The translations under genes and the position numbers were made by a program. This document shows, in pieces, positions 47,733 through 56,674 of a stretch of 64,000 bases of DNA. This DNA comes from Cryobacterium breve. Its GTDB lineage: Bacteria; Actinomycetota; Actinomycetes; Actinomycetales; Microbacteriaceae. The stretch is from NCBI RefSeq assembly GCF_004402375.1, contig NZ_SOGJ01000037.1, forward strand, positions 33,276 through 97,275, read 5' to 3'. The stretch's first letter is position 1; each line of letters opens with the position of its first letter. Under the pieces are notes generated by a model that had not been told where the DNA came from, ran no database searches, and saw nothing but the letters and a program-made list of their open reading frames with translations.

Positions 47733-48808
47733 GCGACACGATCGTGACGAGCATTCCCGGCCTGGCCACGGCGCACCACGCCGCGGCGCCCGCCGCGCCG
47801 GTGACCCCTCCGCGGGCGCTTCCCGGCACGGGCACGGTGAACCTGCCCATGACCAAGGCTCTCAATGCGGGCCTCCGTCAGGCCATGCGAGACGACCCCA
47901 AGGTGCTCCTGATGGGTGAGGACATCGGCCCGCTGGGCGGTGTCTTCCGCGTCACCGAGGGTTTGTTCGCCGAATTCGGCGACAAGCGCGTTCTTGACAC
48001 CCCGCTGGCCGAGTCCGGCATCATCGGCACGGCAATCGGTCTGGCGCTGCGTGGATACCGCCCGGTCTGCGAGATCCAGTTCGACGGTTTCGTGTTCCCC
48101 GGCTTCGACCAGATCACCAGCCAGTTGGCGCGCATGCGCAACCGCCACGAGGGCCAGGTCGTCATGCCCGTCGTGATCCGCATCCCCTACGGCGGCCATA
48201 TCGGCTCGATCGAGCACCATCAGGAAAGCCCGGAGACGTACTTCGCGCACACGCCGGGCCTGCGCGTGGTCAGCCCCTCGAACCCGCACGACGCGTACTG
48301 GATGATGCAGGAGGCCATCGCCTCCGACGACCCGGTCATCTTCTTCGAGCCTAAGAGTCGCTACTGGCCCAAGGGTGAGGTGAGTCTCGCCGACAGCGGT
48401 GTGCCCCTGCACTCCAGCCGCGTGGTGCGCACCGGCACGGATGCCACGGTCGTCGGCCACGGCGCCATGGTCAGCGTCCTGCTGCAGGCCGCGGAGCTCG
48501 CGGCGGCGGAAGGCACCAGCATCGAGGTCATCGACCTGCGCTCGATCTCACCGATCGACTATGGACCCATCCTCGCGTCGGTCGAGAAGACCGGGCACCT
48601 GGTGGTCGCCCAGGAGGCGCACGGCTTCGTCAGTGTCGGATCGGAGATCGCGGCCACCGTCATGGAAAAGGCGTTCTACGTGCTCGAGGCTCCCGTGCTG
48701 CGCGTCTCCGGCTTCGACACCCCGTTCCCGCCGGCCGCCGTGGAGACGCATTTCTTGCCCAGCCCGGACCGCGTGCTCGAGGCCGTCGACCGCGCCCTCT
48801 CCTACTGA
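47729..48808 (+). CDS. 2-oxoacid dehydrogenase E1 component, beta subunit
   Basis: A 359-residue E1 beta that completes the TPP site. Characteristic stretches are [41 protein letters not shown] in part ([15 protein letters not shown]), [20 protein letters not shown] and [16 protein letters not shown]. The N-terminal ~35 residues are Ala/Pro-rich, an unusual lead before the core. GTG start overlapping the E1 alpha stop. It belongs with E1 alpha and E2. Confidence 0.93.
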   Translation: MSDTIVTSIPGLATAHHAAAPAAPVTPPRALPGTGTVNLPMTKALNAGLRQAMRDDPKVLLMGEDIGPLGGVFRVTEGLFAEFGDKRVLDTPLAESGIIGTAIGLALRGYRPVCEIQFDGFVFPGFDQITSQLARMRNRHEGQVVMPVVIRIPYGGHIGSIEHHQESPETYFAHTPGLRVVSPSNPHDAYWMMQEAIASDDPVIFFEPKSRYWPKGEVSLADSGVPLHSSRVVRTGTDATVVGHGAMVSVLLQAAELAAAEGTSIEVIDLRSISPIDYGPILASVEKTGHLVVAQEAHGFVSVGSEIAATVMEKAFYVLEAPVLRVSGFDTPFPPAAVETHFLPSPDRVLEAVDRALSY

Positions 48809-48851
48809 TGCCTGCACATCTCCACCTCACCAATCGCAAGGAGCGCACTCG

Positions 48852-50222
48852 ATGAGCGTGTTGAAATTCACATTGCCCGACGTCGGCGAGGGTCTCACCG
48901 AGGCCGAAATCGTGGAATGGCGGGTCGTCCCCGGCGACGCCGTCTCGATCAATCAGGTCCTGGTCGAGATCGAGACGGCCAAGTCGCTCGTCGAGCTCCC
49001 GTCGCCGTTCGTCGGTGTGGTGGGTGAGATCCTGGTGCAGCCCGGCACGACCGTCGATGTCGGAACGGTGATCATCACCATCGTGTCCGAGCCGGCCACC
49101 GCCGTGGGGCCGAGCAGCGTGCCCGTCGTCGGCCTCGGTGAGTTGGCCGTCGCGGCAGCGGATACCGGCTCCACTATCACGGACGAGCCGGCCGAGACGC
49201 AGGGCGCAGTCCTGGTCGGGCGTGGCGCCGCGGCGACCATGCCAACCCGGCGCACGCGCCACGGTGCCGCCCTGGTCGCCCACGAGACGATTGCGCCGCC
49301 GGCCGTGCCGCAACGCCCGGCGGCCCAGCCGTTGCCGCAGCTGCCGCGCGCGGCATCCGCCGGACCTGTCGTCGCCAAGCCGCCGATCCGCAAGCTCGCC
49401 AAGGACCTCGGGGTCGATCTTCTCCTGGTCGAGGCGACCGGCCCGGTGGGTGACGTCACCCGCGAGGACGTGTTGCGGGAGGCAACCCAGGCCAGCGTGT
49501 TCCGCAACATCCAGACGCCTGAGTGGCCCAGTGACCGCGAGGAACGCATCCCGGTCAAAGGTGTGCGCAAAGCCATCGCCCAGGCCATGGTGTCGAGCGC
49601 TTTCTCCGCGCCGCATGTGAGCCTCTTCGTCGATGTGGACGCCACCCGCACCATGGAGTTCGTCAAGCGGCTCAAGGTCTCGACCGACTTTGCCGGCGTG
49701 CGCGTGTCTCCGATGCTGATCATGGCCAAGGCCATGATCTGGGCGGTGCGGCGCAACCCCACGGTCAACTCGGTCTTCACCGACGAGGAAATCGTGATCA
49801 AGCACTACGTCAACCTGGGCATCGCCGCGGCTACCCCGCGTGGGCTGATCGTGCCGAACGTGAAGGAGGCGCAGGACATGAGCCTGCTCGAGCTGGCCCG
49901 GGCGCTCGAGAAGCTCACGATCACGGCCCGCGACGGCAAGACCGCACCGGCCGACATGTCCAACGGCACGATCACGATCACCAACATCGGCGTCTTCGGC
50001 ATGGACACCGGCACGCCCATCCTCAACTCCGGAGAGGCCGGGATCGTCGCCCTCGGCACGATCAAGCCCAAGCCGTGGGTCGTCGACGGTGAGGTTCGGG
50101 TGCGTCAGGTCACGACGATCGGCGCGAGCTTCGACCACCGCGTCGTCGACGGGGATGTCGCGAGCCGCTTCCTGGCGGATGTCGCGAGCATCATCGAGGA
50201 GCCTGCGCTGCTGCTCGAATAG
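48852..50222 (+). CDS. 2-oxoacid dehydrogenase E2 (dihydrolipoamide acyltransferase)
   Basis: A 456-residue E2. One lipoyl domain at the N-terminus carries lipoylated K44 in [13 protein letters not shown] Pro/Ala linker leads to the peripheral-subunit-binding domain ([20 protein letters not shown], about 178-215). The catalytic acyltransferase domain ends with [14 protein letters not shown], where H429 is the active-site histidine. Start ATG 48852, GGAG about 10 nt upstream. No E3 gene is in the window, so a shared lipoamide dehydrogenase is expected elsewhere. Confidence 0.94.
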   Translation: MSVLKFTLPDVGEGLTEAEIVEWRVVPGDAVSINQVLVEIETAKSLVELPSPFVGVVGEILVQPGTTVDVGTVIITIVSEPATAVGPSSVPVVGLGELAVAAADTGSTITDEPAETQGAVLVGRGAAATMPTRRTRHGAALVAHETIAPPAVPQRPAAQPLPQLPRAASAGPVVAKPPIRKLAKDLGVDLLLVEATGPVGDVTREDVLREATQASVFRNIQTPEWPSDREERIPVKGVRKAIAQAMVSSAFSAPHVSLFVDVDATRTMEFVKRLKVSTDFAGVRVSPMLIMAKAMIWAVRRNPTVNSVFTDEEIVIKHYVNLGIAAATPRGLIVPNVKEAQDMSLLELARALEKLTITARDGKTAPADMSNGTITITNIGVFGMDTGTPILNSGEAGIVALGTIKPKPWVVDGEVRVRQVTTIGASFDHRVVDGDVASRFLADVASIIEEPALLLE

Positions 50223-50232
50223 CAGACTGATG

Positions 50233-50283
50233 TAAAGAAAGCCTTACCTCACCAGCTCTTTTGCGTGTCAGTGAGGTAAGGCT
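50233..50283. promoter_or_regulatory. DtxR/IdeR-like inverted repeat upstream of the VIT transporter gene
   Basis: A perfect 13-bp inverted repeat (AGCCTTACCTCAC 50240-50252 and its complement 50271-50283, 18-nt spacer). The left 19-mer TAAAGAAAGCCTTACCTCA (50233-50251), read on the other strand, agrees with the DtxR/IdeR consensus at about 15 of 19 positions. It could also act as a terminator of the E2 gene. Confidence 0.5.
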
Positions 50284-50327
50284 CGCCACGCTGGCAGCGA
50301 GGCGCCGGCCTGTGTTCTGATGTTCAC

Positions 50328-51092
50328 ATGACCTCCCTCGCCACCGCCGGAATCGTTCCCCTCAGCCCGTCGGTCTCTGCCCCTGCCACTGCCGCAGAAC
50401 CGAAGCGCACCGAGAGCCATGCCGGCCGGCTGAACTGGCTCCGTGCCGGGGTGCTCGGCGCCAATGACGGCATCGTCTCCGTCGCCGCCCTCGTCGTCGG
50501 CGTGGCCGGGGCGACCGGCTCGACCGCTGCCATAGGTGCAGCAGGAACCGCCGGACTTGTCGGAGGCGCCATCTCGATGGCCCTGGGTGAGTACGTCTCG
50601 GTCAGCAGCCAGAGCGACAGCCAGCGCACCCTGATCGAGCGCGAGAAGCGCGAGCTCAGGAGCGACCCCGAAGGCGAACTCGATGAACTCGCGCAACTTT
50701 ACGAAAAGCAGGGACTCGCCCCCGCGACGGCCCGGCAGGTCGCCGTGGAATTCACGGCGATCGACCCGGTGCGCGCCCACCTGCTCGCCGAGCACAACAT
50801 CGCCGAGGACGACGTCGTCAGCGCCTGGCACGCCGCCTGGGTTTCGGCCGCGGCCTTCACCCTCGGCGCCTTGTTGCCGTTCTTGGCCATCCTGCTCCTG
50901 CCCGCGAGCGTGCGCATTCCGATCACGTTCGGAGCCGTGCTCATCGCCCTCGCAGCGCTCGGTGTGACCGGCGCACACCTCGGCGGCAGCCCGAAGCTTC
51001 GTGCCAGTATCCGGGTCGTTCTCGGCGGAGCCGCGGCGCTGGTCGTCACCTTCCTGATCGGGTCCCTGCTCGGGACCTCCGGTGTCGTCTGA
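50328..51092 (+). CDS. VIT1/CCC1 family iron or manganese transporter
   Basis: A 254-residue integral membrane protein of the VIT/CCC1 family, which moves Fe(II) or Mn(II) out of the cytoplasm. The family signature is plain: LNWLRAGVLGANDGIVSVAALVVG, then GAISMALGEYVSVSSQSDSQ, and a cytoplasmic loop rich in Glu (DPEGELDELAQLYEKQGL) followed by two to three hydrophobic segments. The DtxR-like inverted repeat 45-95 bp upstream suggests metal control. It stands alone ahead of the zinc ABC operon. Confidence 0.92.
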   Translation: MTSLATAGIVPLSPSVSAPATAAEPKRTESHAGRLNWLRAGVLGANDGIVSVAALVVGVAGATGSTAAIGAAGTAGLVGGAISMALGEYVSVSSQSDSQRTLIEREKRELRSDPEGELDELAQLYEKQGLAPATARQVAVEFTAIDPVRAHLLAEHNIAEDDVVSAWHAAWVSAAAFTLGALLPFLAILLLPASVRIPITFGAVLIALAALGVTGAHLGGSPKLRASIRVVLGGAAALVVTFLIGSLLGTSGVV

Positions 51093-51128
51093 CCCTGCCT
51101 GCCACGCACTGAGCGGCCCTATTGGTGT

Positions 51129-51143
51129 TGACAATCATTATCA
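51129..51143. promoter_or_regulatory. Zur box ahead of the zinc ABC operon
   Basis: TGACAATCATTATCA, a 7-1-7 palindrome with one imperfect pair, closely like actinobacterial Zur sites of the TGAAAATGATTTTCA kind. It ends 19 bp before the GTG of the substrate-binding protein gene. The Zur gene is the last of the same cluster. Confidence 0.75.
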
Positions 51144-51162
51144 TTAGGCGTAACGTCACCAT

Positions 51163-52194
51163 GTGATCAAGAAACGTTTCGTGCTTCCGGCCGTGGCCGC
51201 AGTTGCCTCCCTGACCCTGGCCGGCTGTGCGCCGGCCGACAGTTCCGCCGATGGCGGCGCCGGTGAGCTCACAGTGGTCGCGACGACCACGCAGGTGGCG
51301 GACCTCACCCGCAACGTGGTCGGCGACACCGACGGCATCTCGGTGACCCAGCTCATCCAGCCCAACCAGAGCGCGCACAGCTATGACCCGTCGGTTGCCG
51401 ATCTGACGGCCCTCGGCGACGCCGATGTGCTCGTAATCAACGGGGTCGGCCTCGAGGAGTGGCTCGACGACGCGATCAGCGCGAGCGGTTTCGACGGCGT
51501 GACCATCGACTCCGATGAGGGGATCGAGATCCAGGATGTCGCGGCCGGCGACGAGCACGCCGACGAGGAGGGCCACGCCGACGACGCGACCGAGACGGAT
51601 GTCGCCGAGCACTCCCACGAGGGCGGCAACCCGCACATCTGGACCGACGTCGCCAACGCCGAGACCATGGTCGGCACCATCGCCGCCGGCCTCAGCGAGG
51701 CGAAGCCGGACCTGGCAGCAGACCTCGAGGCCAACGCCAGAACGTACACCGACAAGCTGGAAGCGCTCGACGACTGGATCGAAACGAACATCGATGCCGT
51801 CCCGGCAGACCAACGCCTGTTCGTGAGCAACCACGACGCGTTCGGCTACTTCACTGAGTCCTACGACGTGACCTACGTCGGCTCTATCATCCCGAGCTTC
51901 GACGACAACGCCGAACCCAGTGCTGCCGCGATCGACGCGCTCGTCGCCGCCATCAGGGCCACCGGGGTCAAGGCCGTCTTCTCCGAGGCCTCAATCAGCC
52001 CCAAGGCCGCCGACACCATCGCCAGCGAGGCCGGCGTCACGGTGTACTCCGGCGACGACGCGCTCTACAGCGACTCGCTCGGCAAGGCGGGCAGTGATGG
52101 CGCCACCTATATCGGCTCCCAGCTGCACAACGTCACCCTGTTGCTGGAGTCCTGGGGCGCGCTGCCCACCGCGGTGCCCGGAGACCTGCGATAG
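51163..52194 (+). CDS. znuA: Zinc/manganese ABC transporter substrate-binding lipoprotein (ZnuA-like)
   Basis: A 343-residue lipoprotein (lipobox LAGC, C22) of the cluster 9 metal-binding family. Metal ligands include H72 (SAHSYDPS), H158 (GNPHIW), the His of VSNHDAFGYF and the acidic residue in VFSEASISPK. A mobile His/Asp/Glu-rich loop (about 129-152, with H132, H138, H150, H152) is typical of zinc-specific members. GTG start, preceded by a Zur box. It heads an operon with ATPase, two permeases and Zur. Confidence 0.92.
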   Translation: MIKKRFVLPAVAAVASLTLAGCAPADSSADGGAGELTVVATTTQVADLTRNVVGDTDGISVTQLIQPNQSAHSYDPSVADLTALGDADVLVINGVGLEEWLDDAISASGFDGVTIDSDEGIEIQDVAAGDEHADEEGHADDATETDVAEHSHEGGNPHIWTDVANAETMVGTIAAGLSEAKPDLAADLEANARTYTDKLEALDDWIETNIDAVPADQRLFVSNHDAFGYFTESYDVTYVGSIIPSFDDNAEPSAAAIDALVAAIRATGVKAVFSEASISPKAADTIASEAGVTVYSGDDALYSDSLGKAGSDGATYIGSQLHNVTLLLESWGALPTAVPGDLR

Positions 52195-52201
52195 TTAGTC
52201 A

Positions 52202-52993
52202 GTGATCGAGAATCCTTCTCAAGTACGGCAAGGCACCCCCCTCGCGCTCAGGGTGGCGGGGGCCTCCTTCTCCTACGGCCAGAAGCCGGCCCTGGCCGAC
52301 ATCGACTTCGAGGTGCGCGCCGGCGAGGCCGTGGCGCTGATCGGACCCAACGGCTCCGGAAAGTCCACGTTGCTCAAGGGCATCCTCGGTTTGATCCAGC
52401 GGGTGAATGGAACCGTCGAGGTTCTCGGCTCCTCACCGGCCCCGGTCGGCTCGATCGGCTACGTGCCCCAGGCCGACGAGATCGATCAGGAGTTTCCGGT
52501 CACCCTCGAACAGGTCGTCATGATGGGCCGATACCGCTCGCTGGGCTGGCTACGCCTGCCCGGCAAGCGCGACCGGCAGGCCGTGGCGCACGCGCTCGAG
52601 GCCGTGGGGCTCGCGCACCGCGCCAGGACCCGCTTCGGTGAACTCTCCGGCGGCCAGCAGCAGCGCGGGCTGCTCGCCCGCGCGGTGGCCTCCGGACCCC
52701 GACTCCTGTTGCTCGACGAACCGTTCAACGGCCTCGACCAGCAAAACCGCGAGGCACTCGTCGGCACCGTGAACCGGCTGAAGGCCGAGGGCGTGGCGGT
52801 GGTGGTGTCCACCCATGACCTCCAGCTCGCCCGCGAGGTCTGCGAGCAGGTGCTGTTGCTCAACGGCACCCAGGTGGCTTTCGGGCCGCGCAACTCCGTA
52901 CTGATCCTGGAGAACGTGCAGCGCACGTTCCGGGAGGTCGGCGTGGAAATCGACGAGCACACGGTGGTCGTTCCCGGCCACACCGGGCACTGA
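52202..52993 (+). CDS. znuC: Zinc ABC transporter ATP-binding protein
   Basis: A 263-residue ABC ATPase. Walker A is GPNGSGKST, the signature is [14 protein letters not shown], Walker [13 protein letters not shown], and the H-loop [12 protein letters not shown]. It powers the metal importer with the two permeases downstream. GTG start 7 nt after znuA; the next gene begins 1 nt after its stop. Family length and context make zinc or manganese import the expected role. Confidence 0.93.
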   Translation: MIENPSQVRQGTPLALRVAGASFSYGQKPALADIDFEVRAGEAVALIGPNGSGKSTLLKGILGLIQRVNGTVEVLGSSPAPVGSIGYVPQADEIDQEFPVTLEQVVMMGRYRSLGWLRLPGKRDRQAVAHALEAVGLAHRARTRFGELSGGQQQRGLLARAVASGPRLLLLDEPFNGLDQQNREALVGTVNRLKAEGVAVVVSTHDLQLAREVCEQVLLLNGTQVAFGPRNSVLILENVQRTFREVGVEIDEHTVVVPGHTGH

Positions 52994-52994
52994 A

Positions 52995-53924
52995 GTGGAC
53001 CTCTTCGCCCCGCTGTTCGACGCCTTCGCCCTGCCGTTCATGGCGCGGGCGCTAATCGTTCTCGCCGCACTCAGCCTGGTGGCCGGCGTGGTCGGCGTGC
53101 TGGTGAACCTGCGGGGCCTCGAGTTCATCAGCGACGGCCTCACCCACGCCGTCTTCCCCGGAATTGCGATCGGCTTCGTCTGGGGTGGGCGCGAGGGCCT
53201 GTTCGCCGGGGCGATGGTCGCCGCCCTGTTCGCGGCTGTCATCCTCACCCTGATCGTGCGCCAGTCCGTGTCCTCGGATGCCGCGATCGCCATCGTCTTC
53301 ACCGCCATGTTCAGCATGGGCATTATTTTGGTCTCCCGGGAGACGAACTACGCCGGCCAGCTGGAACAGCTCCTATTCGGCCGTCTCCTCACGGTCAGCC
53401 CCACCGAGGTCGTGCAGACCGTGGCCATCTGCCTCGTGGCGCTCCTCCTGATCGGACTCACGCTCAAAGAAGAAGTGTTCCGAGCATTCGACCGAGTCGG
53501 TTTCGCCGCCGCCGGCTACCGCACCCTGGTGCTCGACCTCGTGCTCAACGTTGCGATCGCGCTCGTGGTCGTCGCGGCATCCAGTGCCGTCGGCAACCTG
53601 CTCGTGCTGGCCGTGCTGATCGTGCCCGGCGCCGTGGCCCGCCTGATCACTACTCGGCTGTGGATTCTGTTCCCGATCGCCGCCGGTTTCGCCGCCATCG
53701 GGGCATGGCTCGGACTCGTGCTCGGCTTCCAGGCCTCCGCACAGGCCGGCCTCGACTTGCCCAGCGGCGCCACGGTGGTGTTGGTCCTGGTCGCCGGCTA
53801 CACCGTGGTGCTCGTGCTCCGCCTTGTCGTCGACGGGCTGCGGAGGATGCGGCAGCGCCGCTTGCCGGGACCCCGACTGCCGGGACGCCAGAACCAGTCG
53901 ACCCGGAACCCGGCCGTGCGCTGA
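52995..53924 (+). CDS. znuB: Zinc ABC transporter permease 1
   Basis: A 309-residue ABC-3 family permease with about eight membrane helices. The conserved [21 protein letters not shown] near the N-terminus and [21 protein letters not shown] are characteristic. It ends in a basic, Arg-rich tail. GTG start 1 nt after znuC. The permease 2 ATG overlaps its stop, so the two probably form a heterodimeric channel, an arrangement also seen in some other actinobacterial metal importers. Confidence 0.92.
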   Translation: MDLFAPLFDAFALPFMARALIVLAALSLVAGVVGVLVNLRGLEFISDGLTHAVFPGIAIGFVWGGREGLFAGAMVAALFAAVILTLIVRQSVSSDAAIAIVFTAMFSMGIILVSRETNYAGQLEQLLFGRLLTVSPTEVVQTVAICLVALLLIGLTLKEEVFRAFDRVGFAAAGYRTLVLDLVLNVAIALVVVAASSAVGNLLVLAVLIVPGAVARLITTRLWILFPIAAGFAAIGAWLGLVLGFQASAQAGLDLPSGATVVLVLVAGYTVVLVLRLVVDGLRRMRQRRLPGPRLPGRQNQSTRNPAVR

Positions 53925-54730
53925 TGGGCTACTTCGAGAGGGCGCTCCTGGCTGCCGCGGTGATCGGTGCTCTGAGCGGGCTGGTCGGCTCGCTCGTCGT
54001 GCTGCGTCGCCGCACCTTCTTCGCCCAGGCCCTCACCCACGCCACTTTTCCCGGCGCCGTGGCCGCCACCATCGTCGGTGTGAGCATTCCGCTCGGCGCC
54101 GCGTTGGCGAGTGTTCTGATCGTGGGGATCATGACCCTGATCGGCCGGGTCAAGCGGCAGGGCAGCCAGGTGGCGTCGGGCATCCTGCTCACCGCGGGCT
54201 TCGCGCTCGGAGTGCTGCTGCAGGCGCTCAATCCGTCCCTGCCGGTGCAGGTCGACTCCTACCTGGTCGGGTCGATCCTCACCGTCACCACCGGCGACCT
54301 CGTGCTGGCCGTCAGCGTGTTCGCGCTGGCCGTGGCTGTGATCGTGCTGCTGGGCAAGGAGATCCTGTTCTCCACCTTCGACCCGAGCGGATTCCGTGCC
54401 GCCGGATTCCGCGAATGGCCGATCGAGCTGCTCACCCTCGCGCTCATCACGGCCACCGTGGTCACCGCAATGCCGGCCGTCGGCGCGATCCTCGCGATCG
54501 CGCTGATCGCTGCACCGGCCGCCGCCGCCCGTCTGGTCATGCGCACCACCACCCAGATCCTCGTGGCGGCGCCGGTGCTGGGCGCGGCCTCCGGCCTCAT
54601 CGGCGTGCTGCTGTCCCGGGCGATCAACGTGGCGGCGGGGCCGGCGATCGCGCTCACGGCAGCCGCATTCTTCCTGCTGGCCCTCGGCGGTCGCCGGCTG
54701 GCCCGAGCGCGGTTACGGTTGACAGCATGA
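53924..54730 (+). CDS. Zinc ABC transporter permease 2
   Basis: A 268-residue second ABC-3 permease. [23 protein letters not shown] and [10 protein letters not shown] are the family pattern, with about eight helices and a small cytoplasmic end. It overlaps permease 1 by 1 bp and Zur by 4 bp. Two different permease genes in one importer are less common than a single homodimeric ZnuB. It is paralogous to permease 1 by pattern, though clearly divergent in sequence. Confidence 0.92.
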   Translation: MGYFERALLAAAVIGALSGLVGSLVVLRRRTFFAQALTHATFPGAVAATIVGVSIPLGAALASVLIVGIMTLIGRVKRQGSQVASGILLTAGFALGVLLQALNPSLPVQVDSYLVGSILTVTTGDLVLAVSVFALAVAVIVLLGKEILFSTFDPSGFRAAGFREWPIELLTLALITATVVTAMPAVGAILAIALIAAPAAAARLVMRTTTQILVAAPVLGAASGLIGVLLSRAINVAAGPAIALTAAAFFLLALGGRRLARARLRLTA

Positions 54731-55122
54731 AGCGAAACACCTGGCAGCGCGAGGCTGTGCGCACCGCGCTCAGCGAGACCGAGGGATTCGTGAGCGCCCA
54801 GGGCCTGCACGCCGGCCTGCACGCCACTGGTTCGCCCATCGGCCTGGCCACGGTCTACCGGGCCCTGGCCGACCTGGCCGGGGAGGGCGAAGCCGACTCG
54901 CTGCAGTCGCCCGACGGTGGCGCGCTCTACCGCGCCTGCAGCACGACCGACCATCACCACCACCTGATCTGCCGCAACTGCGGGCTCACCATCGAGATCG
55001 AAGTGGATGCCGTGGAAAGCTGGGCGCACGATGTGGCCGCCGAGCACGGGTTCACCCAGGCTGCCCACGTGGTCGACGTGTTCGGTCTCTGTGCGGCCTG
55101 CTCCGCGACATCCGTCGACTAG
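54727..55122 (+). CDS. zur: Zinc uptake regulator (Fur family, Zur)
   Basis: A 131-residue Fur-family repressor. The winged helix includes [12 protein letters not shown] (39-50), the regulatory metal site HHHH (76-79), and the structural zinc ligands C82-C85 and C122-C125 ([13 protein letters not shown]). Location beside a zinc ABC operon with a Zur box makes zinc the likely cofactor rather than iron. It is the last gene of the operon and overlaps permease 2 by 4 bp, so Zur would regulate its own synthesis through the box at 51129. Confidence 0.93.
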   Translation: MKRNTWQREAVRTALSETEGFVSAQGLHAGLHATGSPIGLATVYRALADLAGEGEADSLQSPDGGALYRACSTTDHHHHLICRNCGLTIEIEVDAVESWAHDVAAEHGFTQAAHVVDVFGLCAACSATSVD

Positions 55123-55292
55123 CGAGTTTGCGCCGGGGAAGCGCACCGCGTAGTGTTGGACGCTGCTGCGCATATCTGTGCGTGCACTGCTGGTTCTCTT
55201 CGCCTCCGCCTCCGCCTTCGCGGGAGTGTCGACGTGCCAGCCGACAAGAGATCTTGGGAAGGGCACTCGCCCTTCGGTATTGGAGGAGAACC

Positions 55293-55529
55293 ATGGCAGC
55301 TACTTGCCAGGTGACCGGAGCCGTTCCCGGCTTCGGACACAACATTTCACACTCGCACCGACGCACCAAGCGTCGTTTCGACCCGAACGTCCAGACCAAG
55401 AAGTACTACGTACCGTCGCTTCGCCGCAACGTCACGCTGACCCTGTCCGTCAAGGGCATCAAGGTCATCGACGCTCGTGGCATTGAATCGGTCGTCAAGG
55501 ACCTTCTCGCCCGTGGGGAGAAAATCTAA
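55293..55529 (+). CDS. rpmB: 50S ribosomal protein L28
   Basis: A 78-residue bL28: [20 protein letters not shown], then [18 protein letters not shown]. It has only one cysteine (C5), so it lacks the zinc-ribbon CxxC pairs and is the zinc-independent form. GGAGGAG precedes the ATG. It starts the rpmB-rpmG-rpsN operon directly downstream of zur, with a 170-bp gap that shows no visible Zur box. Confidence 0.95.
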   Translation: MAATCQVTGAVPGFGHNISHSHRRTKRRFDPNVQTKKYYVPSLRRNVTLTLSVKGIKVIDARGIESVVKDLLARGEKI

Positions 55530-55696
55530 TGGCCAAGCAGCATGACGTTCGCCCGATCATCAAGCTCCGTTCGACGGCCGGAACCGGTTACACGTATGTG
55601 ACCAAGAAGAACCGTCGCAACGACCCCGACCGTCTCGTGCTCAAGAAGTACGACCCCGTAGTGCGCAAGCACGTTGACTTCCGTGAGGAGCGCTAA
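55529..55696 (+). CDS. rpmG: 50S ribosomal protein L33
   Basis: A 55-residue bL33 beginning [20 protein letters not shown] and ending [17 protein letters not shown]. No CxxC pair is present, so it is the zinc-independent type. Its ATG overlaps the rpmB stop and rpsN follows 2 nt later. This set of L28, L33 and S14 is typical of the zinc-free ribosomal paralogue operon of Actinobacteria. Confidence 0.96.
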   Translation: MAKQHDVRPIIKLRSTAGTGYTYVTKKNRRNDPDRLVLKKYDPVVRKHVDFREER

Positions 55697-55698
55697 AA

Positions 55699-56004
55699 AT
55701 GGCGAAGAAGAGCATGATTGCCAAGAACAACCAGCGCAAGGTTATCGTCGAGCGTTACGCGGCGAAGCGCCTTGAGCTCAAGAAGGCCCTGGTCGACCCG
55801 GCCGGCACCGACGAGTCGCGTGAAGCTGCTCGCCTCGGCCTGCAGAAGCTTCCCCGCAACGCGTCGCCGGTTCGCCTGCGCAACCGCGACGCGGTTGACG
55901 GTCGTCCCCGCGGACACCTCAGCAAGTTCGGAATCTCGCGCGTTCGTTTCCGCGACATGGCTCACCGTGGCGAGCTGCCCGGTATCACCAAGTCCAGCTG
56001 GTAG
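55699..56004 (+). CDS. rpsN: 30S ribosomal protein S14 (zinc-independent, long form)
   Basis: A 101-residue uS14 of the long, cysteine-free type. [20 protein letters not shown] at the N-terminus and [21 protein letters not shown] mid-protein are typical, as is [17 protein letters not shown] near the end. The short form would have CxxC pairs and about 61 residues. It ends the operon, closed by a terminator at 56053. Confidence 0.96.
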   Translation: MAKKSMIAKNNQRKVIVERYAAKRLELKKALVDPAGTDESREAARLGLQKLPRNASPVRLRNRDAVDGRPRGHLSKFGISRVRFRDMAHRGELPGITKSSW

Positions 56005-56052
56005 CACCGTACTCGGCCGCTTCGGCGGCCAGCCGGAACCTCGGTTCTGAGT

Positions 56053-56094
56053 GAGAGAGGATGTCGACTTCGGTCGGCATCCTCTCTCTTTTTT
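56053..56094 (+). terminator. Terminator after rpsN
   Basis: A 16-bp stem (GAGAGAGGATGTCGAC paired with GTCGGCATCCTCTCTC, one wobble) with loop TTCG, then TTTTTT. Confidence 0.93.
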
Positions 56095-56280
56095 CGCGTA
56101 CAGCGAACATGGGGCCGTTCAGAGAGGCAAACAGGCTCGAAACGCCGCAAATCCGCGGAATTCCGCGGATTTCTGCTAGATTCAACCCGGTCCAACCGGC
56201 CAAACGGAGTCGCTCCCCGGAGCGTCGCCCGCAACACGTGAATATCTGTTTTTACAGACAAGGTCCGAGGAGGACACTCA

Positions 56281-56568
56281 ATGGCTGACAAGTCGCTGAA
56301 CAAGACCGAGCTCGTTGCCAAGGTTGCCGCAGACTCTGGCCAGAGCCAGGCTGCAGTCGACAGCGTTCTGAACGCTTTCTTTGCAACTCTCGCCGACACC
56401 GTCGCGAACGACGGCAAGGTCACGATCCCGGGCTGGCTCGGAGTCGAGCGCACCGCTACCGCAGCGCGCACCGGCCGCAACCCGCAGACCGGCGAAGAGA
56501 TCGCCATCGCCGCGGGCCACCGCGTCAAGCTGACCGCTGGTAGCAAGCTCAAGGCTGCCGCCAAGTAG
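56281..56568 (+). CDS. hup: Nucleoid-associated protein HU
   Basis: A 95-residue HU-family DNA-bending protein. KTELVAKVAADSGQSQAAVD is the dimerisation helix pair, and the beta arm carries RTGRNPQTGEEIAIAAGHRVK. It lacks the long basic Lys/Ala-rich C-tail of mycobacterial HupB, so it is the short form. GAGGAG lies ahead of the ATG. Monocistronic, with terminators on both sides. Confidence 0.96.
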   Translation: MADKSLNKTELVAKVAADSGQSQAAVDSVLNAFFATLADTVANDGKVTIPGWLGVERTATAARTGRNPQTGEEIAIAAGHRVKLTAGSKLKAAAK

Positions 56569-56585
56569 GTTTCGCACCAATGAGG

Positions 56586-56618
56586 GCAGGGCGTCGACTT
56601 CGGTAGGCGCCCTGCTTT
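56586..56618 (+). terminator. Terminator after hup
   Basis: A 13-bp stem (GCAGGGCGTCGAC with GTAGGCGCCCTGC) and TTCG loop, followed by TTT. Confidence 0.85.
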
Positions 56619-56674
56619 CGTGTATCGAGCCCAGGGTGCAGCCCGCATCCACCGGGCACGGTTAGGCTGAGTCA

